From NCBI RefSeq assembly GCF_002086115.1, contig NZ_MVHJ01000018.1, forward strand, positions 1 through 64,000: DNA of 64,000 nt, given 5' to 3'. A model generated the notes under the pieces. That model saw nothing but the letters and a program-made list of their open reading frames with translations, had not been told where the DNA came from and ran no database searches. Position 1 is the first letter of the stretch; each line of letters starts with the position of its first letter. The DNA is from Mycolicibacterium bacteremicum (lineage in GTDB: Bacteria; Actinomycetota; Actinomycetes; Mycobacteriales; Mycobacteriaceae). Made by a program: the position numbers and the translations under genes. Shown here in pieces: positions 8,377 to 16,194 of the stretch.

Positions 8377-8508
8377 ACAAAGTGACAGTTGTTCATCGGG
8401 CAGCCTCGCCGACGCCTGCCGGTGTCACACATTGACCCGCCATCTCGTCAGGGGAGAGGACCACCGGACGATCCAGACTGTCCGGACTACCGAGAAGGAG
8501 GGGCGCCA

Positions 8509-8961
8509 ATGCTCCCGCACGTGAACATCAGCAAGCAGTTCGCCGAACCGTACAAGACCTTCGCCGCGCTGGACGCCCAGGTGAAGTCAGCCGTCGAACA
8601 GGCGGGACTCTCGGTTCTCCTGGCCGAGCTGGTGAAGATACGGGTGTCCCAACTCAACGGCTGCGCATTCTGTCTGCGGATGCACACCCGCGACGCACTG
8701 GCCGCCGGTGAGACCACCGACCGGCTCGCCGTGCTACCCGCGTGGTGGGAGTCGCAGTACTTCACCGATCAGGAGCAGGCGGCGCTGACTCTGGCCGAGC
8801 GGGTCACCCGGATAGGCGACGAACACACCGCCGCGCCCGCCGCGGTCGATGTCGAGACGGCGCTGACCGCGCAGCAGATTGCGGCGGTCACCTGGCTGGT
8901 GGTGGTCATGAACGGGTGGAACCGTATCGCGATCGCGAGCCATTATCCGGTCGGTCCCTAG
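8509..8961 (+). CDS. Carboxymuconolactone decarboxylase family protein (AhpD-like)
   Basis: An all-helical protein of 150 residues with the redox/proton-relay motif LNGCAFCLRMHTRDAL: Cys52, Cys55 and His59 match the CxxC-x3-H of the AhpD/CMD family. AhpD-type proteins use the two cysteines in peroxide defence or as thiol reductases; other branches are decarboxylases without a redox role. Presence of both cysteines favours the alkyl-hydroperoxidase-like branch. The ATG at 8509 has a strong GAAGGAGG site. Genes of this branch often sit beside ECF sigma factors, which is not so here. The substrate is unknown. Confidence 0.8.
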   Translation: MLPHVNISKQFAEPYKTFAALDAQVKSAVEQAGLSVLLAELVKIRVSQLNGCAFCLRMHTRDALAAGETTDRLAVLPAWWESQYFTDQEQAALTLAERVTRIGDEHTAAPAAVDVETALTAQQIAAVTWLVVVMNGWNRIAIASHYPVGP

Positions 8962-8998
8962 AGCCCATGTGGACCTGAACCCGGCCGGGCGACTCCGA

Positions 8999-9094
8999 GA
9001 CGGGAAGCCCTGTGCACATGTCGAGTGCGGGCGGCAATCTTATCCACGCAGCGGTTGACGTCACCGAACCCGCCGTGACACAGGACTTCCCGTC
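8999..9094. repeat. Long-spaced inverted repeat, 16-base arms
   Basis: Arms at 8999-9014 (GACGGGAAGCCCTGTG) and 9079-9094 (CACAGGACTTCCCGTC) are inverted copies with one mismatch, 64 bases apart. They lie between the AhpD-like gene and the 3' end of the convergent DUF222-HNH gene. A looped terminator or an end of a mobile or repetitive unit are both possible; genes of the 13E12 family are known as repetitive elements in mycobacteria. Confidence 0.45.
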
Positions 9095-9146
9095 CGATGG
9101 CGCTGGTATTCACTGTGCAGTTGTCAAGGTGCGGTGCAGTTCTGGG

Positions 9147-10463
9147 TCACGCGGCGGTGGGTAGGTCGGTCATGGTGCGTCGATTGTGTGAGCGCAGATG
9201 CTCGGGCTCGGGCTCACCTGGCTTGTGCGGTGGTATGAACCAGGGATAACGGTCGCGGCCGAGGTACACCGTCCAGCCGCCGTGGTGGATGAGACTGTGG
9301 TGCAGCCGGCACAGCAGCACCCCGTTGTCGAGGCTGGTCTCACCGCCTTCACTCCAGGGTTGGATGTGGTGGGCGTCGCACCAGGACACCGGCCGGCCAC
9401 ACCCTGGGTGCGCGCAGCCCCCGTCGCGGACGCCCAGTGTTTTGCGGATCGCCGGGGTGAACAGCCGGTCGGCGCGCCCGACATCGAGTGGCACCCCGGA
9501 GTAATCGACAATGACATGGGTCAGCGTGGAATCGCACGCGATCAGATCCGCGGTCGCGGCACTGACCGGCCCGCCGAACCCGAGGGAATCCACGTGGTCC
9601 TCACCGCGCTGCCCCGGGCGAATGAGCGTGACATGCGGTAGTACCCCACCGGACATGGGTCGCGTCGACTGCGACAGATAGGTCCGCAGGATCTGCCCGA
9701 CCGCATCACCGCGGCGTTTGTCGATCGGGCGGGGGTCCGGTGACCCGTCCGGCAGCGGGACCGGCCGGCATAACGGATCCAGCGCCGCACACAATTCTTC
9801 CCCGGTCCCGACGTCGAGGTTGAGGGTGGCCTCGTACCGGCCCTCCTCGCCCAGGACCAGGGTCATCGTGTTCAGGTCGGCGTCCTCGGCGACCGGCACC
9901 GCGCGTTCTTCCAGAGGTAAGTCTGCGGTGCGGTCGATCCCGATCGCCCGCGCCTTCTTACCCACCTCAGCCGGGGTCGCCTGGATCATCAGTTTGGTCA
10001 CCACAGCGGCCCGATCCTGATCGGACAGTTCGGTTCTGGCATTGATGTGGGTGACGCCCTTGCCGACGGCGTCGGCGAACTCGATGCTGATCCCACCCAG
10101 CCGTTGCGCGGTGGTCAGCGCCGGCAGCAGATGCGCTGCCCGGCCCACCCGCACCGCCCGCGCCGCCGCACCCGGGGCCATCCCGAGCAGCGCCAACAGG
10201 TCGGTTCCGGTCTTCAAATGCCGCCTGGCCGGGATCCCGGCCCGCTCCGCAGCCGCCACCGCGGACGCAACAACAAAGGCGAGCAGATTGCCCGCCGTCA
10301 CCGCCGCAGCCAACACCGACAACAGCGCCTCGTCATCAACCACCGGCCGCGGACACTCGAACAAATGAAACAACGTCCGATCAGCAGCATCGTCCGGCAC
10401 CTCAGCCGGGGTGAGGTCATCGATCAACGCATCAACAAAACAACTCACATCGGTGGCGTCCAT
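9147..10463 (-). CDS. DUF222/13E12-type protein with C-terminal HNH endonuclease domain
   Basis: A 438-residue protein of the mycobacterial 13E12 repeat family: DUF222 over most of its length and an HNH domain at 349-389, with two zinc-type cysteine pairs (GCAHPGCG at the front) and the catalytic stretch DAHHIQPW...LDNGVLLCRLHH. All HNH residues are present, so nuclease activity is plausible though unproven for the family. Relatives in M. tuberculosis belong to the LexA regulon, and here a perfect SOS box overlaps a strong promoter about 140 bases upstream, so DNA damage should induce it. The ATG at 10463 lacks a clear ribosome site; the frame does not obviously extend upstream. The leader contains a hairpin. 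Confidence 0.85.
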   Translation of the reverse strand: MDATDVSCFVDALIDDLTPAEVPDDAADRTLFHLFECPRPVVDDEALLSVLAAAVTAGNLLAFVVASAVAAAERAGIPARRHLKTGTDLLALLGMAPGAAARAVRVGRAAHLLPALTTAQRLGGISIEFADAVGKGVTHINARTELSDQDRAAVVTKLMIQATPAEVGKKARAIGIDRTADLPLEERAVPVAEDADLNTMTLVLGEEGRYEATLNLDVGTGEELCAALDPLCRPVPLPDGSPDPRPIDKRRGDAVGQILRTYLSQSTRPMSGGVLPHVTLIRPGQRGEDHVDSLGFGGPVSAATADLIACDSTLTHVIVDYSGVPLDVGRADRLFTPAIRKTLGVRDGGCAHPGCGRPVSWCDAHHIQPWSEGGETSLDNGVLLCRLHHSLIHHGGWTVYLGRDRYPWFIPPHKPGEPEPEHLRSHNRRTMTDLPTAA

Positions 10464-10517
10464 AGTGGATACCGGCTTTCACACTCGGTGCCCGAGGGCA
10501 CGATGAGGCAACACATG

Positions 10518-10537
10518 CCTGGTCCCGCAGGACCAGG
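10518..10537. repeat. Hairpin in the 5' leader of the HNH gene
   Basis: CCTGGTCC and GGACCAGG pair exactly around a 4-base loop, and flanking bases can extend the stem. It lies between the predicted transcription start (~10613) and the ATG at 10463, so it would form in the mRNA leader, where it could affect stability or ribosome access. Confidence 0.35.
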
Positions 10538-10604
10538 GCAACCTTGCCGCGACCGGGGCCACGGTCTGGCGCTCACCGGGTACTGATCGGGAGCGATGTT
10601 GCGT

Positions 10605-10620
10605 TCGAACGTGTGTTCGA
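10605..10620. promoter_or_regulatory. LexA (SOS) box
   Basis: TCGAAC, four bases (GTGT), GTTCGA: an exact match to the mycobacterial LexA consensus TCGAAC-N4-GTTCGA. It abuts the -10 hexamer of the minus-strand promoter and covers the predicted start of transcription of the HNH gene, so LexA should repress it until DNA damage. Confidence 0.8.
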
Positions 10621-10648
10621 TTATACATCGAATCGCCGACCAGTGCAA
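10620..10648 (-). promoter_or_regulatory. Consensus promoter of the DUF222-HNH gene
   Basis: On the minus strand TTGCAC (10648 to 10643), a 17-base spacer and a perfect TATAAT (10625 to 10620). The predicted start near 10613 falls inside the SOS box, giving a leader of ~150 bases. Confidence 0.65.
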
Positions 10649-10710
10649 GCACTTTGCGCGATAGGGGTGGCACATCATGGCCGGATCGGCCCGCGCCACC
10701 GGCCAACCCG

Positions 10711-11244
10711 CTACAGCCTGGTGAACGGCGCCGCGTAACGGAAGAGGCCCGCCTGGCCCTCGTACGCTGTGAGTGTTCGAATCTGAAAGTAGTCACCCCA
10801 CAACGGGTCTGGCGCCATCACCCCGGCCGTGGCGGCGGGAACAAACCCGAAGCGGCGGTAGTAGGCGGGCTCGCCGAGCAGGCACACCAGCGATTCGCCG
10901 AGCGCGTCGGCGGCGCCCAGCACACTGTGCATGAGCGCCGCGCCGACTCCCGAGCCCTGGTGTTGCGGCGCGACACTGAGCGGTCCGAGGCCCAGTGCCG
11001 GTGCGCCATCGACGTCACCGCGGGTGGCAACGACGTGTCCGATGATGCGTGCGTCGTCGACGGCGACCAGCGAAAGGCCGGGTATCCAGCCAGGATCGGC
11101 ACGCAACCACGCAATCAGCGCCACTTCGCCAGGCGGCCCGCCCGGTTCGACCGGCGGGGCGCTGCGGGCGGCCTCGCTGAAGGCGGCCGCAGTCACAGCG
11201 CTGATGGCCCCGATGTCATCAACGGTTTCGCGTCGAACGATCAC
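10711..11244 (-). CDS. GNAT family N-acetyltransferase
   Basis: A complete 177-residue GNAT protein. It has the N-terminal start IVRRETVDDIGAISAV, strand 4/5 with LGPLSVAPQHQGSGVGAALM (the Q-x-x-G-x-G acetyl-CoA loop at ~94-99) and GEPAYYRRFGFVPA, typical of the YhbS-like group whose members have unknown small-molecule or protein amine substrates. The GTG at 11244 has GGGGAG about 10-15 bases ahead. It lies downstream of topoM on the same strand with a 57-base gap, so it could be transcribed with the topoisomerase pair, though no functional link is evident. Confidence 0.8.
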   Translation of the reverse strand: MIVRRETVDDIGAISAVTAAAFSEAARSAPPVEPGGPPGEVALIAWLRADPGWIPGLSLVAVDDARIIGHVVATRGDVDGAPALGLGPLSVAPQHQGSGVGAALMHSVLGAADALGESLVCLLGEPAYYRRFGFVPAATAGVMAPDPLWGDYFQIRTLTAYEGQAGLFRYAAPFTRL

Positions 11245-11301
11245 GCACGAACCATCTCCCCAACGGGCAGCTTCGTCAACCGAATTGCGCGGCTCGACCG
11301 A

Positions 11302-13446
11302 TCAGGACGGTTCCGCCGGTGTCACATCGGTGCCGGACCCCTTGGTCGACGCCTTTGCCCGCTTCTCGGCACGCACCGCGCGCTTACCGCGCACGTAACC
11401 TGTCGCCGAGACGGCCGCCGACAACAGCGCTGCCTCGCCGCCCACGAACGGGTGGAATCCGACACCGGCGCCGCCGCGTCCCTTGACCGGGATATCGGCG
11501 ACTTCGGTGACCTTCCAGCCCTTTTCGGAGATCGACAGGATGGCCTCGCCGTTCTGGCAGGACAGCGGCAGCGCGGCGATCACCTCGTCGTCCTCGCCCG
11601 AGAGCTTGACCCCGGCAACCCCGTTGCCCGCGGCACCCTGCGGATTCACCGCGGCCGGATCGATGCGCAGCACCTTCCCGCGGCGCGTCACCAGCGCCAG
11701 GTGATAACCCTCGGCCAGCACGCCGGAGCGCAGCAGGCCGGTGATATCCGGCGCTACCGGGATATCGCGGATCTTGAACGGCAGGCCGTTGCCATTGGTG
11801 AACTTCACGCGTCCATCGGTCCACACCGCCCAGCCCAGGCCGGCGGTCAGCAGATCACCGTGACTGTCCGAGAACACCCCGCGGTCATCCAGGCGCCAGG
11901 CCGCGTTGACCTTGCGCTCGCGGGGCCCGTCCTCGTCAGCACCCGCGGTCACCGGGGTGGCCTCGGTGTCGAGCACGGTGCGCCGGTCGAACTCGGGCCC
12001 CTTGAACAGCTTCGCGGTCTCGACCAGCTCCTTGTCGATCACCTTGCGGCGCGCATCGGGATTGGTCACCAGCTCGGTGAGCTCGGCGAACTCGGCGTCC
12101 AGCTTGTCCGCCTCGGCCTGCAGTTCGATCACATCGAGCTTGGTCAGCCGGCGAAGTTGCAGGGCCAGCACGTAATTGGCCTGTTCCTCGTCGATCTCGA
12201 AGCGTTCCTGCAGGCCCCGGCGCGCATCGTCGACGGTGTCGGAGCCGCGGATCACCGCGACGGCGGCGTCGATGTCCAGGTGGATCTTCATCAGGCCGGC
12301 CACCAGATGGCGCCGCGCGGTGACCCGCTCCAGCCGGTACTCGCTGCGGTGCAGGACCACCGAATCCCGCAGATGCAGGAAGGCGCCGATCAACTCGCGC
12401 ACATTCCACCAGCGAGGCACCCGGTCCTCGTCGAGTGCGACCAGGCTGGCGGCGAAGGTGGACTCCAGCGGAGTCAGCGCCAGCAGTTGATCGCGGATCT
12501 GCTCGGCGCTGTAACCGCGCTTGGCGGTGACGACGATGCGCAGGCCGTTGCGGCGGTCGGTCAGGTCCGACATGTCGGCGACACCGGACATCTCGCCGGA
12601 CTCCACCAGGGCCCGGATCCGTTCCTGCACAGTGTTGCTCGCGACACCGGGCGGCAACTCGGTGATCACGCAGTTCTTGCCGTCGACGCTGACGGTGCCA
12701 CGCACGGTGAGCTGGCCGCGGCCGGTGGTGATGTACTCACGCAGCCCTGCGGTGCCGACAACGGTTGCCCCGCAACCCCAGTCGGGACCCGGGATCAGCT
12801 TCATCAGGGTGTCATCGGTGGTGTTGGGCCGGGCGAGCAGGGCCCGGCAGGCCGCCATGACCTCGCGCGGATTGTGCGCGGGCACCTTGGTGGCCCAACC
12901 CTCGGCGATGCCGACCGCACCGTTGCACAGCAGCACCGGCCACTGCGCGGGCAGCATCGTCGGTTCGGTCCACTCGCCGTCGAAGGTCTGCACCATCGGG
13001 ACGGCGTGGTCGTTCAGCTCGGCGGTCAACGCGGCGCCCTGCGCCGACAACCGCATCTCGGTGTAGCGGTCGGCGGCCGGGATATCGCCCTGGATGCGGG
13101 GAAAGGCGCCCTGCCCGTCGATGACCTTGACCCGCTGGAATTCGGCGGCCATCAACGCGGCCGCCCCGTACATCGACGCGCCACCGTGCGGATGCAGGTT
13201 GCCGGTGACCGCCGAGCAGATCTTGGACGACTTCTGCGGCTTGTTCCCGGGCTGCAGGCCCGACTCGTGCATCTGGTAGAGCAGGCGGCGCTGGCCGGGC
13301 TTGAGCCCGTCGAACGCCGACGGGATGGCGCGGTCGCTGACGCTGTACAGCGCGAAGGTCAGCTGATAGTGGTTCCAGTAGTCGTCGGCGCTTTGATCGA
13401 GCACCAGATCGGGGTTCTGTTCGGGAACGTCGAGGGTGGCGGTCAC
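11302..13446 (-). CDS. topoM: TopoM: GyrA/ParC-like subunit of atypical type II topoisomerase TopoNM
   Basis: A 714-residue DNA cleavage subunit. Landmarks are LKPGQRRLLYQMH (47-60), GNLHPHGGASMY (82-93) and the active site RYTEMRL with catalytic Tyr128 after Arg127. The tower and coiled-coil follow, and then a C-terminal blade domain shorter than that of GyrA. The canonical GyrA box is not intact; the nearest match is VKGRGGAG at ~670. GyrA of mycobacteria is ~840 residues, so this is not the gyrase subunit. The gene follows topoN by 9 bases, with GGAG ahead of its GTG. This arrangement matches M. smegmatis TopoNM, a second type II enzyme described as able to introduce positive supercoils in vitro. 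Without a full GyrA box, gyrase-type wrapping is unlikely. Confidence 0.8.
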   Translation of the reverse strand: MTATLDVPEQNPDLVLDQSADDYWNHYQLTFALYSVSDRAIPSAFDGLKPGQRRLLYQMHESGLQPGNKPQKSSKICSAVTGNLHPHGGASMYGAAALMAAEFQRVKVIDGQGAFPRIQGDIPAADRYTEMRLSAQGAALTAELNDHAVPMVQTFDGEWTEPTMLPAQWPVLLCNGAVGIAEGWATKVPAHNPREVMAACRALLARPNTTDDTLMKLIPGPDWGCGATVVGTAGLREYITTGRGQLTVRGTVSVDGKNCVITELPPGVASNTVQERIRALVESGEMSGVADMSDLTDRRNGLRIVVTAKRGYSAEQIRDQLLALTPLESTFAASLVALDEDRVPRWWNVRELIGAFLHLRDSVVLHRSEYRLERVTARRHLVAGLMKIHLDIDAAVAVIRGSDTVDDARRGLQERFEIDEEQANYVLALQLRRLTKLDVIELQAEADKLDAEFAELTELVTNPDARRKVIDKELVETAKLFKGPEFDRRTVLDTEATPVTAGADEDGPRERKVNAAWRLDDRGVFSDSHGDLLTAGLGWAVWTDGRVKFTNGNGLPFKIRDIPVAPDITGLLRSGVLAEGYHLALVTRRGKVLRIDPAAVNPQGAAGNGVAGVKLSGEDDEVIAALPLSCQNGEAILSISEKGWKVTEVADIPVKGRGGAGVGFHPFVGGEAALLSAAVSATGYVRGKRAVRAEKRAKASTKGSGTDVTPAEPS

Positions 13447-13455
13447 GAAAATCTC

Positions 13456-15489
13456 CTATGTCAGGTCGAGTGCGGAGGTGTCGACGCGGGCGGCCACATC
13501 GGCCATCCACGTGCGCCGGCCCTCGGGCGGCCCGCCGAACAAGGTGTGGTGCAGCTTCTTCTCGCTGTCATCGGGGTGCAGCCGGATCACGGTGCGCCGC
13601 TCCGGATCCAGCACGGTGTTCCAGAAATCATCGGCGTCCATCTCGCCGAGACCCTTGTTGCGCTGCACCTCGACCTTGCGCTTGGACCTGGCCTTCAGCT
13701 CGGCAACGGCGGCGTCGCGCTCGGACTCGTCCTGACAGTAGATCCGCTCGGTGCCGTCCTTGACGACGAACAGCGGCGGCAGCGTCACGTACACCATCCC
13801 GGCCTCGACGAGCGGGCGGTAGAAGTCCAGGAACATCGAGATCAGGCTGGAGTTGATGTTGCCGCCATCGGGGTCTGCGTCGGAAGCGAACAGGATGCGG
13901 TCATACCGGCACAGTTCCGGATCGCAGTTGTCGCGCAGTCCGCAGCCCAGGATGCGTTCGATGGAATCGAACTCGTCCTTGACCCTGGCCTTGCTGATCG
14001 CGAAGCCATACACGTTGGGCGGCTTGCCTTTCAGCGGGAAGGCAGCCTGGAAGGTGGCGTCGCGGGCCGCCTTGATGGTGCCCAGCGCCGAATCGCCCTC
14101 GCACAGGAACAGTTCGGCGCCGGACCCGCGGCCGGTCTCCCGGCTGGGCAGCAGCTTCGGCGGCAGGGAGAGGTTGGTGCCCAGTCCCTTGGCCTTCGAC
14201 GCCGCCCGGGACCGGGCCTTGGCACCCTCGGCGCTGCGCCGTGCCCGCGCCGACTCCAGCGCGAGCTTCGTCCAGAGCGACACGGTGTCGCCGTTGGCCG
14301 GGTTGGCGGCCCAGATGGTCACGCTGCGCGCCACATCGGGGGCCATCGCCACGTTGAGCGACCGCGAGGACACCGCGGTCTTGGCCTGCGAATCCCAGGC
14401 CACGTCTGGGGCGCGGGTGTCGACGGCCAGCGCGGTCACCGCCACGAAATCCTGTGGCTCCGGGCCGTCTTCGCCCTTGGCCAGCCCCAGGTCGCGGATC
14501 CGCGACGCGCGGTCGGCCAGCGCCTCGGACAGGCCCTTCATCGCGGCCGTCAGGTGCGAGCCGCCGCCGGGGGTACGCACGGTGTTGCAGAACGCCGCGA
14601 CGGTGGCGGGCTCGGCGGGGCCGGCTGTCAGCGACCAACGGAACGGTGTCGGCCCGCGTCCGGTGGTGTATTCGCCGCGGCCCTCCACCACGGCGCGCAC
14701 GGCAGGTGACGGGGTGCCCGCAGCGGTGCACATCAGATCGAGCAGGGTGTCGCTGCCCCACGGGCCGTCGAACGGTTCGAGCAGCGACGCCGGGATCTCC
14801 TCGCCGGGCCAGCCCTCGTCGACCACGGTCAGGTGCACACCGGGGGACATCCGCGCGGCGGCGTGCGCGCGCAGCAGCACCTCGCCGACATCGATGGTGG
14901 AGTCCGGCACCACGGCCTTGTCGAACAGGATGCGGACCTCGGTGCCGTGCGCGTCCGGCTTGCGATTGCCGGTGCCGCGCAGCTTCTGGGTGTCGGCCCG
15001 GGTGAACGGCGCCTCGGGGTCGAAATCCTTGCCCTCGAACGTGCCGGGGTATCCGGCGCCGAAACTCTGCAGATAGGTCTTGCCCGCGCGGCGCACCGTC
15101 ACATCGGTGCGTGCGGAGATGAAAACGGCTGCCGCGGCGCCGATCCCGTTGAGGCCGGCGCCGGTGCTGGCGGCATCGGTGTGTGCGGAGAACTTGCCGC
15201 CGGCGCGCGCGGTGCCCAGCGTCTTGACGATGCCGTTCTTTCCCGTCACCGGGTCGGAGTCGACGGGCAGGCCGCGGCCGTCGTCGGCCACGCTCACCGA
15301 GCCGTCGGCGTGCAGGGTGATGGTGACGGTCGACCCGCCGTGGCTGGGATCGGCGACCTCCTCGATGGCGTTGTCCACCAGCTCGCGCAGGGCGGTGTTG
15401 AGGACGTCGAGGCCCAGGTTGACCGCCGGCCGCAGACGGGTGTGCTGGACATCATCGAGTTCGGTGATGTCTGCGGCGTTGTAACTCAC
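13456..15489 (-). CDS. topoN: TopoN: GyrB/ParE-like ATPase subunit of TopoNM
   Basis: A 677-residue GHKL ATPase/Toprim subunit. Seen are the ATP-site motif ELVDN (Glu36, Asn40), DDGRGLP (69-75) and a Gly-rich lid (TGAGLNGIGAAAA). The Toprim domain has LFLCEGDSA for the catalytic Glu and SDADPDGGNI for the Mg2+ aspartates, and the family end QRNKGLGEMDADDFW. Two oddities are the Toprim motif DADPDGG where gyrases have DADVDGA, and a CGLRDNCDPELC stretch with three cysteines just before it. Together with TopoM it would form an A2B2 DNA-passage enzyme. GTG at 15489 is 8 bases from GGAGAG. The chromosomal gyrBA and this pair are separate loci in fast-growing mycobacteria. Confidence 0.8.
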   Translation of the reverse strand: MSYNAADITELDDVQHTRLRPAVNLGLDVLNTALRELVDNAIEEVADPSHGGSTVTITLHADGSVSVADDGRGLPVDSDPVTGKNGIVKTLGTARAGGKFSAHTDAASTGAGLNGIGAAAAVFISARTDVTVRRAGKTYLQSFGAGYPGTFEGKDFDPEAPFTRADTQKLRGTGNRKPDAHGTEVRILFDKAVVPDSTIDVGEVLLRAHAAARMSPGVHLTVVDEGWPGEEIPASLLEPFDGPWGSDTLLDLMCTAAGTPSPAVRAVVEGRGEYTTGRGPTPFRWSLTAGPAEPATVAAFCNTVRTPGGGSHLTAAMKGLSEALADRASRIRDLGLAKGEDGPEPQDFVAVTALAVDTRAPDVAWDSQAKTAVSSRSLNVAMAPDVARSVTIWAANPANGDTVSLWTKLALESARARRSAEGAKARSRAASKAKGLGTNLSLPPKLLPSRETGRGSGAELFLCEGDSALGTIKAARDATFQAAFPLKGKPPNVYGFAISKARVKDEFDSIERILGCGLRDNCDPELCRYDRILFASDADPDGGNINSSLISMFLDFYRPLVEAGMVYVTLPPLFVVKDGTERIYCQDESERDAAVAELKARSKRKVEVQRNKGLGEMDADDFWNTVLDPERRTVIRLHPDDSEKKLHHTLFGGPPEGRRTWMADVAARVDTSALDLT

Positions 15490-15624
15490 TGCTCGTTCTC
15501 TCCATCGGGGCCGGGGGTGCCGGGGAAAGCGTAGTCCGCCTGCCCGACATCTCCGCGCATCCGAGCCGGGTGGGCGGCGGGCGGCGGGGAAAACATCATG
15601 CGTGGTCAGCCAGTGTGAGACCGG

Positions 15625-16170
15625 TTACAGCGGGCCCGGCGGCGGTCGGTCGTGGATGCCGGTGCCGTACACATGGGTCAGCCGGTGCCGCCTGATCAGC
15701 TCGCCCGCGTCCGGCAGCACCGGGTGCGGGCCGACGGTGTCCACGGCCAGGCTGCGGATCCGCCGGTTGAGCCGCCCGGACGCCCGACTGATCTCCCTCC
15801 AGTCCCAGTCCCGTGGGTCGCCGTACTCGGGATAGTTGCCTGCCCACTTCTGGGCCCTGGTCGGCGAGTTGTGGTTCGTTGTGCTCCAGCGCAGCTCGTG
15901 TCCGACGAAGAAGGTCCCGAAGCTCAGTTGGATCAACCCCCAGCCGCCGATCACGTCGCGATCCAACAGCGGGCGGCCACCGGCCGCCGTGACGTGCAGC
16001 ATCAGGTGCGTGCCGTACGGCGCCGCCGGCACCGCGGCGGGTTCGTCGAAACGCCGCACCGGTGCGTTCTCGGCATGCATCTCGTACACCGCGAACTCGC
16101 CCTGGGCGAAGACGGTGTCGATGACGGCACGGTGGTCCTCCCCCTCGGCATAGAAACGTAGGTGCGGCAC
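15625..16170 (-). CDS. Conserved hypothetical protein
   Basis: A 181-residue soluble protein that I do not recognise. It starts with a beta-rich stretch (PHLRFYAEGEDHRAVID) and contains GGWGLIQLSFGTF, then a hydrophilic half with TNHNSP, WAGNYPEYGDPRDWDW and an Arg-rich helix (SGRLNRRIRSLA). No signal peptide, membrane span or clear catalytic motif is visible. The GTG start lies 6 bases behind GATAAT and has no ribosome site, which supports a real, leaderless gene. It lies between the topoisomerase pair and the YihY gene on the same strand, with 24 bases to the latter. Confidence 0.55.
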   Translation of the reverse strand: MPHLRFYAEGEDHRAVIDTVFAQGEFAVYEMHAENAPVRRFDEPAAVPAAPYGTHLMLHVTAAGGRPLLDRDVIGGWGLIQLSFGTFFVGHELRWSTTNHNSPTRAQKWAGNYPEYGDPRDWDWREISRASGRLNRRIRSLAVDTVGPHPVLPDAGELIRRHRLTHVYGTGIHDRPPPGPL

Positions 16171-16182
16171 CGGCCGATTATC
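16171..16182 (-). promoter_or_regulatory. Probable leaderless -10 (GATAAT)
   Basis: The minus strand reads GATAAT, six bases, then the GTG at 16170. It differs from TANNNT at the first base only. Confidence 0.3.
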
Positions 16183-16194
16183 GCCGCGGATCGC

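Noticed and set aside
10654..14709. A 1351-residue plus-strand open frame
   Set aside because: It runs antisense over the GNAT gene, topoM and part of topoN, has the Arg/Gly/Pro/His-rich composition of shadow frames in G/C-rich DNA, and shows no domain; the minus-strand genes have full catalytic motifs.
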